NCBI GenBank assembly: GCA_965263365.1
Contig: OZ253672.1
Location: 806,001-870,000, forward strand
DNA: 64,000 nucleotides
Source of the DNA: CANMUM01 sp965263365
GTDB taxonomy: Bacteria; Pseudomonadota; Alphaproteobacteria; Rhodobacterales; Rhodobacteraceae
Direction of reading: 5' to 3'
In this document: positions 23,757 through 31,438 of the stretch, one piece after another
Layout: the number at the start of each line of letters is the position of its first letter
Position numbering within the stretch: position 1 is the first letter of the stretch
The notes under the pieces: model-generated
Database searches by the model: none
What the model was told of the DNA's origin: nothing
What the model saw: only the letters and a program-made list of their open reading frames with translations
Program-made: the position numbers and the translations under genes

Positions 23757-24050
23757 TCAGCCATCCTCGAACAATTCTCGAATTGTGTCATCAACCCAAT
23801 CGTAGGTTTGCGGATCGTATTGTTGAAGAAGTTCAACGTTTCGGTGACGCGCGAACCTAACCCCATTATGGCCAAACCACCACGTACGCTTGGCGCTTCG
23901 CTTTCTCGGTAGCTCGTGCAATCGGAGATAGAAGTTGCGCCAACCTTTTGCGGCCTTTTCCGGAAATTCCCAAAGTTGGTGCGTTTCTGTCTCGCCGACC
24001 AAAACGGCATCTCGTTGTTCCAAGTTTTTTACGCTAAGTGTTTTCACCAT
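23757..24050 (-). CDS. hypothetical phage protein
   Basis: 97 residues from MVKTLSVKNLEQRDAVLVGE; this start has GGAGG 5 nt upstream, better than the ATG at 24071. Aromatic and basic residues are frequent (AKGWRNFYLRLHELPRKR, KRTWWFGHNGVRFARHRN), and the C-terminus is acidic (WVDDTIRELFEDG). It lies just downstream of the iteron-like cluster and the 13-bp palindrome. No family is recognised; the basic/aromatic middle may bind nucleic acid. Confidence 0.6.
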   Translation of the reverse strand: MVKTLSVKNLEQRDAVLVGETETHQLWEFPEKAAKGWRNFYLRLHELPRKRSAKRTWWFGHNGVRFARHRNVELLQQYDPQTYDWVDDTIRELFEDG

Positions 24051-24078
24051 TGCGACCTCCAAATTTTCCAAACACTAA

Positions 24079-24276
24079 GCGCGGATTTGGGGTATCCCTT
24101 AGGGGGGATACCCCAAAGCGATCCGCGCCCAGTCTGTGTTCGTATCCGCGCCGCGTATTTCGTAAATCCGCGCCTTAAAATCAATAAAATCATAGACTTA
24201 CTGCGCTTTCACCCTCAAGGCGCGGATTTTGGTTTTCCGCGCCTATGTCACCCGAAAATCCGCGCCCATCCGCGCC
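24079..24276. repeat. iteron-like cluster, candidate phage replication origin
   Basis: ATCCGCGCC or its reverse complement occurs about eight times in 200 bp: 24079 (inverted, partial), 24121, 24144, 24166, 24219 (inverted), 24235 (partial), 24258 and 24268. Three copies are spaced 23 and 22 bp, i.e. two helical turns. The cluster covers the 3' end of the primase-helicase gene and the gap after it. Clusters of this kind bind replication initiators. Confidence 0.65.
24086..24117. terminator. 13-bp perfect inverted repeat next to the iterons
   Basis: TTTGGGGTATCCC, a 6-nt loop (TTAGGG), then GGGATACCCCAAA. It lies between the primase-helicase stop and the next leftward gene. With no T-run it may be a weak terminator or a protein-binding/origin structure. 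Confidence 0.55.
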
Positions 24277-26211
24277 CCCGAAAAATGGGTCTAAAATATT
24301 GATAATATTGCCTATTTCTTCAATTAGCTCCTTTTCTTTAAGAGGTGCGAGGGTGTCGCGGAATTGACGACTATTTTCGAAAATTCCTTCCGAAATCGCC
24401 ACTTCACGCAAGCGATCCCGTTCGATTGGCGCTTCGTGTTCGATTAAATCAAACAGCGCCTTTTGCTTCCCTTTCAAGGTAGTTTTGACTTCGAAAACGG
24501 AGGGTGTCGAAGTCTCAAAAACGAGGCTTGTCATGTCCTCGCTAAAGTCACCAACGATGATTTCACGACCTTCGAACCACTGCTCCTCGGGTTCTCGGGC
24601 GTCCTTCATTTTGGTGCAGGTTAAGCGCGCCTTTAGGCCGTCCGCTTTCTCTACGCGATATTCGAAGTCCATGCCGCCTTTCAAGGCTGTCGCACCTCTC
24701 GCACGCTCTTTATGGGAGTGCCCGCTATGGTGGACAATCGCCACCGTAGCGCCGAAACGGGCGCGTAGAAGCCCGTCAACATGGGCGAGAAAAACGCCCA
24801 TATCTGTATTCGAATTTTCGTCCCCACCGCCGAAGTTGCGCGCTAAGGTGTCAATCACAATCAAAGCAGGGGCTTCGGTGTTTCGGCTGATTGCCTCTAC
24901 TGCTCGTACAACGTCGTTTGCTGAATTTTCATCGTAGAATTGTGCCGCTTGTTGGGACACATAGAAGGGGAGTTCGGATAGGTCGATTTCATGATGATTT
25001 TGCCAAGCTGCAAAACGTCTTGCGAGCCCGCCGTGGCCTTCTCCTGCAATATAGATCACGGAGCCTTGTTTGACTTTGTGTCCGTGCCAGTCTTTACCTG
25101 CCGCAACGTGGAAAGCCATGTCGAGAGCAATAAAGGACTTAAAAGAACCAGGGTCGCCGAAAATCAATCCCGTCGTATCTTGTTCGAGAAAGCCCTCAAT
25201 TTGCCACTTGATAGGCCCGAGTTTCGCGAGGATATCTTGCGCGTGGATAAGCTTAAACTTCGCCTTATCCGCGACGGCTTCTTTTCGAGACTTAGCGTAG
25301 TCGGTGCGTGCTTTCTGAATGATCGTTGCGAAGGTGACGGGCTTGCGCGATAAATCGGCCTCAAAGGAAAGCCACTTTTGAGAAATGATCTTAGGATCGT
25401 AATTGTGAGCCGTTGAACTCCATTCGTCCCATAAATCTAAACCGTTTTGTGATCCGCCAAATTCATGGTAAAGCGCCATGCCCATTTCAACCCACGAGTG
25501 GTAGTCCGCCGCCGTGCTTTCAAGTTGATTAAGGCATTTTCGGATATTCGCGGGGGTTGTACCCGTCGAAGGTGTTGCGGTTTCAAGAGGGGAGTTGGGT
25601 TGAACTTTGCTCGAAAGAGACGGCGCAACAATCTCCCAGTCACTCGGAACAATATTTCCGAAATACTCTAAGAGGGCCTGCGCCTTAGTTGCTGTCAAAT
25701 ATGGTAGGTCTTCGTACGGGGTCTCCGCGAGTGTTTTCTCGGATACCCATTCATAGGGGCGTTCGGTTGTCGGGTGATCTGCGAACGCGACAAATTGTTG
25801 ACCCTTGCCTAGAATTTCGATGCGATGTTCATAACCAAACATATCGGTATAGGTCGGGCTCGTAATCTTTGTGAACGGGGTGTCGGTGCGGAAAACAAGT
25901 AGTGTTTTGGGCGCTTCACCAACGCGTTGCACGGTCCCACCAATATTTCGACGACACCAATCAACCAATAGTTCCACGATTTCTTTGTCTCGAATATCAA
26001 GATCAATTGCAGGAACCCGCTCGGTTAACACTCCCACACCGCCATCGGCGAAGCCATTTGAAAGCCATTTATCGAGTAGGGCGTCACTAGCTTGGGTCTG
26101 TTGCCAGTTCTTGAGACCGCGGGGCCATTTATAGCCCCGACGGATCGGAATAATCGGGTAGCCGTGATCGAGAAGCGGCTTCCCGTATTGCTTTAGAAAA
26201 GATGTTTTCAT
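24190..26211 (-). CDS. replicative primase-polymerase/helicase (Prim-Pol + PriCT_2 + RepA-like AAA)
   Basis: 673 residues. N-terminal bifunctional primase/polymerase domain (about 1-185): LLDHGYPIIPIRRGYKWPRG, GVGVLTERVPAIDLDIRD with the acidic catalytic motif. PriCT_2 region about 225-305 (LESTAADYHSWVEMGMAL). RepA-like hexameric ATPase about 325-560 with Walker A LIFGDPGSFKSFIALD, Walker B ALIVIDTLARNFGGGDENSN and VAIVHHSGHSHKERARGA. It should prime and unwind phage DNA. The ATG overlaps the upstream stop (ATGA). The last residues are encoded within the iteron-like repeats. Confidence 0.88.
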   Translation of the reverse strand: MKTSFLKQYGKPLLDHGYPIIPIRRGYKWPRGLKNWQQTQASDALLDKWLSNGFADGGVGVLTERVPAIDLDIRDKEIVELLVDWCRRNIGGTVQRVGEAPKTLLVFRTDTPFTKITSPTYTDMFGYEHRIEILGKGQQFVAFADHPTTERPYEWVSEKTLAETPYEDLPYLTATKAQALLEYFGNIVPSDWEIVAPSLSSKVQPNSPLETATPSTGTTPANIRKCLNQLESTAADYHSWVEMGMALYHEFGGSQNGLDLWDEWSSTAHNYDPKIISQKWLSFEADLSRKPVTFATIIQKARTDYAKSRKEAVADKAKFKLIHAQDILAKLGPIKWQIEGFLEQDTTGLIFGDPGSFKSFIALDMAFHVAAGKDWHGHKVKQGSVIYIAGEGHGGLARRFAAWQNHHEIDLSELPFYVSQQAAQFYDENSANDVVRAVEAISRNTEAPALIVIDTLARNFGGGDENSNTDMGVFLAHVDGLLRARFGATVAIVHHSGHSHKERARGATALKGGMDFEYRVEKADGLKARLTCTKMKDAREPEEQWFEGREIIVGDFSEDMTSLVFETSTPSVFEVKTTLKGKQKALFDLIEHEAPIERDRLREVAISEGIFENSRQFRDTLAPLKEKELIEEIGNIINILDPFFGGADGRGFSGDIGAENQNPRLEGESAVSL

Positions 26212-26504
26212 ACAATACCCCTATGAGTGTATTTATTTTTTGGACTAAGATCGCGACAGCGGTCGTGGTTTTTTTGGGTATTTTGGTGAATATCTGGTTC
26301 GACTTCTTGATGTGGAGGAAATTTCCCGAGGAATTCGAACGTGAGCATGGCAGCGACCAACAAAGCGAGAATAAACAGGGTTTTTTGACAAAAATCACAT
26401 TTGGCTACTCGGAGCGCTTCAATATTGCGCTGTTCTGCTTCAAAATCCGTATTTTTAGATTTATTGATCGAATTTTGCGACGCTTTCGACAGTAGATTTT
26501 CCAT
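26208..26504 (-). CDS. single-span membrane protein with CxxC motif, unknown
   Basis: 98 residues starting MENLLSKASQNSINKSKNTD, with GGGGGG upstream. The N-terminal 40 residues are polar, then AKCDFCQK (CxxC), one membrane span (TLFILALLVAAMLTFEFLG) and a basic, His-rich tail. Its stop overlaps the primase-helicase start. The opposite strand also has an ORF (26202-26495), but the coupling and Shine-Dalgarno sequence favour this one. An early membrane protein here could act in exclusion or in anchoring replication; neither is shown. Confidence 0.6.
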   Translation of the reverse strand: MENLLSKASQNSINKSKNTDFEAEQRNIEALRVAKCDFCQKTLFILALLVAAMLTFEFLGKFPPHQEVEPDIHQNTQKNHDRCRDLSPKNKYTHRGIV

Positions 26505-26514
26505 GCTGTCCCCC

Positions 26515-26868
26515 CTAAATATCTGATAGTAAATCGTGACGGATTGAACGTCCGAATGCTTCAAGCATCTTGCCCGCGTCAAGTTCGAAACGGTTAAAGC
26601 AGAGGTGGAATAAATAGCCCGCACGCTCTATGTTTTTTGCTTCGCCCTTACGCCATTTTCGGACACATTCCGAAGAAACCCCCGCCAGTTCCGCTAAACG
26701 GTCATTTTGCGAAGTCCATGAACGGTATTCAGGGTAGGGCGCGAGCACATCCGCATAAAAATCAATTCTTTTCGTGATTGGTGTGTCGACGTGGAGTTTC
26801 CAAGCGAGCTTGTCCAATTTATCCAAGGACAGTTGGTTAAGTTCCGTGTTAACTGATTTTGTGGACAT
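26515..26868 (-). CDS. helix-turn-helix regulator (CII-like position)
   Basis: 117 residues from MSTKSVNTELNQLSLDKLDK, with GAGAGGAA upstream. The likely DNA-binding unit is at about 63-95: NDRLAELAGVSSECVRKWRKGEAKNIERAG. It follows the Cro-like gene in the same leftward operon with a 20-nt overlap, the place where lambda has cII. It may regulate the lysis-lysogeny decision or replication timing. No membrane segment. The family cannot be named from the sequence. Confidence 0.65.
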   Translation of the reverse strand: MSTKSVNTELNQLSLDKLDKLAWKLHVDTPITKRIDFYADVLAPYPEYRSWTSQNDRLAELAGVSSECVRKWRKGEAKNIERAGYLFHLCFNRFELDAGKMLEAFGRSIRHDLLSDI

Positions 26869-27097
26869 GCGGTTCCTCTCTACATTTAGGACAACGTGGC
26901 AATGACAAAGGAAGGAGGTCACAAGAACAAACATCCAAATCCATTCGCCGAGCAGCGTCAAAGACCTTTGTTTTTTGAGCGTCGGGAATTGTGCCGCGAA
27001 TGCGCCACCCCGACACGTTGCTTGGGGGAAGATTAACGGCTCGTGCCATCGCACGAAGGCCGCCGAACTGGTCTATCAAATTATCTACATAGGACAT
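26849..27097 (-). CDS. Cro-like repressor with C-terminal zinc-knuckle
   Basis: 82 residues from MSYVDNLIDQFGGLRAMARA. The DnaT/Cro-type helix-turn-helix is LRAMARAVNLPPSNVSGWRI followed by RGTIPDAQKTKVFDAARRM, as in YdaS/Cro proteins. A tail with CSCDLLPL and RCPKCREE (four Cys) may bind zinc, unusual for Cro. There is no Shine-Dalgarno: the -10 box TACACT ends 7 nt before the ATG, so the message is probably leaderless. It is the first leftward gene of the switch. Confidence 0.75.
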   Translation of the reverse strand: MSYVDNLIDQFGGLRAMARAVNLPPSNVSGWRIRGTIPDAQKTKVFDAARRMDLDVCSCDLLPLSLPRCPKCREEPHVHKIS

Positions 27098-27183
27098 GAG
27101 AAGGAGTGTACGCTGTGAGCGCACATACTGTCAAGCGCAAATTGCGCACATACACGCCGTACGCAAAGCGGTATAATGTGCGC
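27098..27183. promoter_or_regulatory. divergent lysogeny-switch promoters and operators
   Basis: Leftward: TTGACA (27129-27134 complement), 18-bp spacer, TACACT (27105-27110 complement), then 7 nt to the Cro ATG. Rightward: TATAAT (27172-27177), 6 nt to the repressor ATG; no good -35. Operator-like GCGCACATAC occurs at 27119 and 27144 (25 bp apart), and an inverted copy at 27171-27183 covers the rightward -10. A GCGCAA-A-TTGCGC palindrome spans 27135-27147. The layout parallels lambda OR. Confidence 0.8.
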
Positions 27184-27921
27184 ATGACTGATTCTTTTCC
27201 GATTGCTGAAAAATTAAAACAAATACGAATAGGCGCAGGTGTAAGTCTGCGTGAAATGGCGCGTCGGATGAATATGCCGCCCTCATCTTACAACCATTAT
27301 GAGACGCCAAGCCGCTTTAAGGACGCGTTTTTACCTGCGGATTTCGCTGAAAATTTCGCGATGGTGATTGGCGATAAGGACGCTGCGCGCAAAATATTTG
27401 AGCTAACTTACCAGCCAAGTATGGATGAAATTCTGGAAGGATTTAAGGCTATAGAGGATGAACCAGTTACCCCGTCAAGAGTTCAAGTCGGGGAAGATAG
27501 TCAGGGATTGGGGGATTTAGTGCCAGTATATAGCGTCCAGGCGAGTGCAGGTCATGGATCGGACATTTCGGAAGAATACCAAGAATATACGCTCGCTTTC
27601 CCAGCAAATTATTTACAAACACTTACAACAAGCAATCCCAAAAACTTGTCGATTATCAGCGTCAAGGGCGACAGTATGGAACCCACGATTTTAGATAACG
27701 ACATTGTTTTACTAGATAGAAGTAAAACGGATTTGAATTTTGACGGGTTGTTTGTTTTGCGGTTTGGAGACGCACTTCATATTAAGCGCATCGGGCGCGC
27801 GTCTGCGAAAAATTACGTTACAATATTGTCTGACAATCGTGAACTGTACCCACCGATCCAATCCGCGATCACCGAGATCGAGGCTGTAGGTAAAGTTTTG
27901 TGGTACGGGCGCAAGGTTTAA
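27184..27921 (+). CDS. phage repressor, XRE + S24 (LexA/CI-like) autocleavable
   Basis: 245 residues from MTDSFPIAEKLKQIRIGAGV. The XRE helix-turn-helix is at about 8-40 (SLREMARRMNMPPSSYNHYE). The S24 peptidase domain has the Ala-Gly cleavage site in VQASAGHGSD (about 122), the catalytic Ser in SVKGDSMEPTI and the Lys in DALHIKRIGR. It keeps the prophage silent and should self-cleave when RecA is activated by DNA damage. The start chosen is directly after the -10 box (leaderless); the longer frame from 27106 would run through the operators. Confidence 0.93.
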   Translation: MTDSFPIAEKLKQIRIGAGVSLREMARRMNMPPSSYNHYETPSRFKDAFLPADFAENFAMVIGDKDAARKIFELTYQPSMDEILEGFKAIEDEPVTPSRVQVGEDSQGLGDLVPVYSVQASAGHGSDISEEYQEYTLAFPANYLQTLTTSNPKNLSIISVKGDSMEPTILDNDIVLLDRSKTDLNFDGLFVLRFGDALHIKRIGRASAKNYVTILSDNRELYPPIQSAITEIEAVGKVLWYGRKV

Positions 27922-27962
27922 TTAAATTTTTAATTCAATAAATCCAAACATATAGACGCTTA

Positions 27963-28026
27963 ATGCGCACATATTTTCTATTTGCGCACATTTATACTTG
28001 CAATGTGCGCAACAAGCGTATATATT
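27963..28026 (+). promoter_or_regulatory. second operator region and rightward early promoter
   Basis: Three copies of the switch operator: ATGCGCACATAT (27963), TTGCGCACATT (27982) and its inverse AATGTGCGCAA (28002-28012), the last two forming an 11-bp inverted repeat. Promoter TTGCAA (27998-28003), 17-bp spacer, TATATT (28021-28026) is covered by the third operator. Repressor binding here would shut the whole rightward arm. Confidence 0.8.
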
Positions 28027-28060
28027 TCCAGTATCAACACGAAACAGGATACTCGAAAAA

Positions 28061-28420
28061 ATGTACGCCGTAACCCGACAAACCGATCCCTTTAATTCCG
28101 ATCAAGGCGAATTTGTTATTCGCTGTACGACATTCTCCGAAGCGAATTTGATAGCGACCTATCTCGAAGATCATTTCTATGGTCACGAATTTTGCGCTCG
28201 TAAATATAACGAAGTCGAAAAGTTCCCACTAGCGGACGACGCCTTCACTTCCCAAGCCCTACAAATTACCGAACGGTTTACCGATCCCGATGCAATACGT
28301 GAAGCGATTTTCATGATCGACATGATTGATTGTTGGTCGAACATGGATCGCGCCAAATCATCGGCACTTTACTCGCGCCTCCGTGAACCCGTTCCCGAAC
28401 TTCAAGAAATCGCAGCCTAG
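28061..28420 (+). CDS. first early gene of the rightward operon, unknown
   Basis: 119 residues from MYAVTRQTDPFNSDQGEFVI; the open frame reaches back to 27998 into the operator/promoter, so the inner ATG (CAGGA about 12 nt upstream) is chosen. Mixed alpha/beta composition, acidic, with TTFSEANLIATYLEDHFYGH and AIREAIFMIDMIDCWSNMDR. No membrane segment or catalytic motif. First genes after an immediate-early promoter often encode host-takeover or anti-defence proteins; that is inference from position. Confidence 0.7.
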   Translation: MYAVTRQTDPFNSDQGEFVIRCTTFSEANLIATYLEDHFYGHEFCARKYNEVEKFPLADDAFTSQALQITERFTDPDAIREAIFMIDMIDCWSNMDRAKSSALYSRLREPVPELQEIAA

Positions 28421-28445
28421 AAATCTAACCCGAAAGGACAAAACC

Positions 28446-28826
28446 ATGATTGAAGAACAATTATCCAAAATCGAAAAACGCATGGCGGAGCTTGAAGCCA
28501 AGCAAGAAACCACGAACGGTTTGCTTGCCGATATTCTTTCCGCGATCCGTGACGGCGGTTTACCGCCTGCGCCAAAAATGGCTGCCGAGGAGGGGGACGA
28601 AAAGCCGAAGAAAGTTGCAAATGCGTCTAAATCACCGAAGAAGGTCGAAAATGCAGTTCCGTCTATTGACGATGTGCGTGCCGCACTTACGACCTTCAAA
28701 GATGCGAATGACCGCGACGCAACAATTGAGCTTATGCAACGCTATTTGCCCGAAGGTGCGAAGCCCGTCGTTAGTGAAATTCCTACTGACAAATACGGAG
28801 ATATTCTTGCGGAGATAGCAGCATGA
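28446..28826 (+). CDS. early protein with N-terminal coiled coil and basic linker
   Basis: 126 residues from MIEEQLSKIEKRMAELEAKQ, with AAAGGA 8 nt upstream. Residues 1-40 form a clear coiled coil, 45-75 a Lys/Pro/Ala linker (EKPKKVANASKSPKKVENAV), and 80-126 a compact domain (SIDDVRAALTTFKDANDRDA). The architecture suggests a DNA-binding oligomer accompanying the recombination genes. The family is not recognised. The stop overlaps the next start (ATGA). Confidence 0.7.
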   Translation: MIEEQLSKIEKRMAELEAKQETTNGLLADILSAIRDGGLPPAPKMAAEEGDEKPKKVANASKSPKKVENAVPSIDDVRAALTTFKDANDRDATIELMQRYLPEGAKPVVSEIPTDKYGDILAEIAA

Positions 28827-29077
28827 AACCCATGCCCAACATTGAGTGCTTGGTGAGCTTTCGCCAACCAATGCGTGCAGTTGATTGTCGAAGCGTACTG
28901 CTTCCAGGCGAAACGCCGATGGTCGATCTAATCGGAGCGGCTCGTGTCGCCCTCTACAAACAGCACGAAATCTACGGGTGCCCGATCACGAGCATTCGCG
29001 TGCGTTCCAACCATAACCGTTCGCTTGATTATGTGGTTCGCCCCGATCTTCGCGATCAAAAAAGAAAGGTGGCTTAA
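28823..29077 (+). CDS. small early protein, unknown
   Basis: 84 residues, MKPMPNIECLVSFRQPMRAV to RDQKRKVA. Coupled by a 4-base overlap to the coiled-coil gene and one base from the next. Alternating short strands and helices with a basic C-terminus; no recognised motif. It belongs to the run of small genes between the early promoter and the recombination module. Confidence 0.65.
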   Translation: MKPMPNIECLVSFRQPMRAVDCRSVLLPGETPMVDLIGAARVALYKQHEIYGCPITSIRVRSNHNRSLDYVVRPDLRDQKRKVA

Positions 29078-29078
29078 A

Positions 29079-29657
29079 ATGGCTAAAACTAGATTACTCG
29101 TATCAACAAAAGATAGGCTTCGTCGATTCGCCGAGAAAACTATCGCGAGCCCGCAAGAAGAAAAAGCGCTAGAACGCGCCTATCAAAAAGCCCGCAAACT
29201 TTTGACGCCGTTTATTCTCACAAAATACCCCGAAGCAGATATGGCGATTTTGACCAAATACGGAAAATCCGTTGAGGACAAATGCGTTAGATGTTCTTGC
29301 GAAGGTGGGTATGTTGTCCAGTTTGATTTCAAATCGGAGGACGCGCCAACAGTTCCTCAAGGGTATTGTAGTAGCCGCAATTATGTTATCAGTAAGGTAT
29401 GTCTCAACGCTATCGAAGATTGGTTGCAGAAACGCGACGATCTGGAGCGTGTGAAGACGGAGGCATTCAAAAAATATCGAGCGGTTATCGAGGCATCGCG
29501 ATACGCCGAAGACCTGATGGTTTTGTGGCCCGCTTCTAGCGAAATTTTAGACGTGTTCATAAAATCGCGCAAGCAAAACCTCCCCGCCGCAGTTTCCCCA
29601 GAAACACTTGATTTTGTTCGCAAAGACAATGCGGGTGCCCAGTTGGAGGCCGCGTAA
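29079..29657 (+). CDS. hypothetical early protein with cysteine pair
   Basis: 192 residues from MAKTRLLVSTKDRLRRFAEK; the frame is open from 28944 but the inner ATG directly follows the previous stop. Features: an N-terminal helical region, the segment DKCVRCSCEGGYVVQFDF with three close Cys, then DDLERVKTEAFKKYRAVIEA and MVLWPASSEILDVF. The helical layout loosely recalls phage proteins linked to nucleotide modification, but I cannot support a family. One-base overlap with the nuclease gene downstream. Confidence 0.65.
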   Translation: MAKTRLLVSTKDRLRRFAEKTIASPQEEKALERAYQKARKLLTPFILTKYPEADMAILTKYGKSVEDKCVRCSCEGGYVVQFDFKSEDAPTVPQGYCSSRNYVISKVCLNAIEDWLQKRDDLERVKTEAFKKYRAVIEASRYAEDLMVLWPASSEILDVFIKSRKQNLPAAVSPETLDFVRKDNAGAQLEAA

Positions 29658-30805
29658 TGTCCGATAAACTTCACGCAAAACTATCTGCCTCGGGCGCCCA
29701 CCGTTGGCTCGTATGCGGCGGCTCGGTTCAAATGGAAGCAGATATGCCTGACGAGTCAAGCGCTTATGCTCTTGAAGGCACTGTTGCACACGATCTTGCC
29801 GAGCGTTGTTTAAACGCCGACGATCCGAAGGACGCAGAAAGTTATCGTGGGCAGTCGCTACGCGGAATTGAAATTGACGATGAAATGGTCGAGAGCGTGC
29901 AATTTTATCTCGATTATGTTCGAGATTTGAAAGGTCAACGCTTTATCGAACGTCGTGTTGATTTCTCGCCTTGGGTTCCCGAAGGCTTCGGAACTGCCGA
30001 CGCTATTGTCTTGCAAGACGGTGTCGCAACAATCTGCGATCTTAAATATGGTCGCGGGGTCAAGGTTGACGCCGAAAACAATCCGCAAGCTATGCTCTAT
30101 GCCCTTGGTGCATTGCACGAATACGACTTTCTCTACGAAGTCCACACCTTCCGTTTGTCAATTATTCAACCCCGTTTGGATCATGTAAGTGAATGGGATA
30201 TTAGCCGCGACGACCTTCTTGAATGGGCAGAAAACACGGTTAAACCGGCAGCGCTCAAAGCTATGAGCGGGGATGCTACTTTGCAACCCGACGAGAAGGC
30301 TTGTCGCTTCTGTAAAGCGAAGGCGACTTGTCGCGCTCTTGCGGAGTTCAATATCCAAACAGCAACCGAGGGCTTCAAAGCGATAGGCGATCCTATTGAG
30401 ACCGTCGACCCGAACAAGCTCACGAACGAAGAAATTGCCGAACTCTTGCCACAACTCGATATGCTCGCGAATTGGGTGAAGGCGGTCGAAGCATACGCGC
30501 TCGGTGAGCTTGAAATGGGTCGCGATGTGCCAGGCTATAAACTGGTCGAAGGTCGTTCTATCCGCAAATGGCTCGACGAAAACGATGTTGAAGCCGCGAT
30601 GCGCAAGGCCAAACTCAAGGTCGCGGATATGTTCACCAAGAAGCTTATAAGCCCCGCGCAAGCTGAGAAGAAGCTCGGCAAGAGCCACCCCATTATTGCG
30701 GAGTTTGTCGTCAAACCCGAAGGCAAACCCACAATCGCCGAAATCTCCGATAAGCGACCCGCTATCGAGATCAATCCCCTAGACGGCTTCAAAGCCGTCG
30801 CTTGA
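29657..30805 (+). CDS. DUF2800 / RecB-Cas4-like PD-(D/E)XK exonuclease
   Basis: 382 residues. The nuclease core is visible: GTADAIVLQDGVATICDLKYGRGVKVDAENNPQ (Asp, Asp-Leu-Lys and the final Gln), about residues 114-147. An early Cys (RWLVCGGSVQ) and the cluster KACRFCKAKATCRAL (about 213-227) match the iron-sulfur ligands of Cas4/AddB-type enzymes. In the common phage module DUF2800 + Enc34 SSB + PolA + VRR-NUC + helicase it is presumed to resect DNA ends for recombination. 26 nt separate it from the ssDNA-binding gene. Confidence 0.88.
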   Translation: MSDKLHAKLSASGAHRWLVCGGSVQMEADMPDESSAYALEGTVAHDLAERCLNADDPKDAESYRGQSLRGIEIDDEMVESVQFYLDYVRDLKGQRFIERRVDFSPWVPEGFGTADAIVLQDGVATICDLKYGRGVKVDAENNPQAMLYALGALHEYDFLYEVHTFRLSIIQPRLDHVSEWDISRDDLLEWAENTVKPAALKAMSGDATLQPDEKACRFCKAKATCRALAEFNIQTATEGFKAIGDPIETVDPNKLTNEEIAELLPQLDMLANWVKAVEAYALGELEMGRDVPGYKLVEGRSIRKWLDENDVEAAMRKAKLKVADMFTKKLISPAQAEKKLGKSHPIIAEFVVKPEGKPTIAEISDKRPAIEINPLDGFKAVA

Positions 30806-30831
30806 ACCTAACGTAAGAAAGGAAACTTCAA

Positions 30832-31380
30832 ATGGCTAAAGACCATATCATCATCGAAAATGTGCGTGTATCGTTCCCGCATTTGTTTACCCGACCGATC
30901 ATTAACGGCGAGGAAGGGAAGTGCGGTTGCGTGCTTATGCTCGACCCCAAAAAACACGCCGCCGAAATCGACCAACTCGAAGCGAGTATCGAAGAGTTGA
31001 CCAAAGAGCGCTTCAAAGGTCGCAAAATTCCAAGCGACAAGGTCGCGCTTCGTGACGGCGAGGATAAAGGCCGCCCCGAGTACGAAGGCTATATGGTGCT
31101 TTCTGCGAATGCGAAAGACAGGCCCGCCGTTGTCGGCAAAAACGGCAAAGAGATCGATAGTGAAGATCAAAACGAGATTTACGCGGGTTGTTATGTCAAC
31201 GCCAAGGTGCAGCTTTGGGCGCAGGACAACAACTTCGGCAAGCGCATCAACGGACAGCTTATTGCTATCCAATTCGCCGCCGACGGCGAACCGCTCGACG
31301 GAACTTATGTTTCGAAAGAGGAAGCCATGTCGGGGTTCAAAGCCGTCGAGGAAGACGACGACGATTTCCTCGCCGCGTAA
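30832..31380 (+). CDS. ssDNA-binding protein, Enc34/DUF2815 family
   Basis: 182 residues. Starts MAKDHIIIENVRVSFPHLFT and has CGCVLMLDPKKHAAEIDQLE, EGYMVLSANAKDRPAVVGKN, EIYAGCYVNAKVQLWAQDNN and GKRINGQLIAIQFAADGEPL: the OB-fold pattern of the DUF2815 (Enc34 ssDNA-binding) family. The C-terminus is acidic (VEEDDDDFLAA), as in many SSBs that use it to recruit partners. It coats single strands during phage replication and recombination. A stable hairpin follows the gene. Confidence 0.9.
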   Translation: MAKDHIIIENVRVSFPHLFTRPIINGEEGKCGCVLMLDPKKHAAEIDQLEASIEELTKERFKGRKIPSDKVALRDGEDKGRPEYEGYMVLSANAKDRPAVVGKNGKEIDSEDQNEIYAGCYVNAKVQLWAQDNNFGKRINGQLIAIQFAADGEPLDGTYVSKEEAMSGFKAVEEDDDDFLAA

Positions 31381-31388
31381 ACTTAACC

Positions 31389-31410
31389 GCCGCCCGCTAC
31401 GGCGGGCGGC
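31389..31410 (+). terminator. 9-bp GC hairpin with TACG loop
   Basis: GCCGCCCGC-TACG-GCGGGCGGC, a perfect 9-bp stem closed by a UACG tetraloop (UNCG class, exceptionally stable). No T-run follows, so it may stabilise the upstream message, or act as a partial terminator. Confidence 0.65.
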
Positions 31411-31438
31411 GATCTAACTCCAATCCAAAGGAATTATT

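Noticed and set aside
26202..26495. Plus-strand 97-residue membrane-like ORF over 26208-26504
   Set aside because: The minus-strand gene in the same place has a strong Shine-Dalgarno and ATGA coupling with the primase-helicase gene; the plus-strand frame mirrors its membrane segment.
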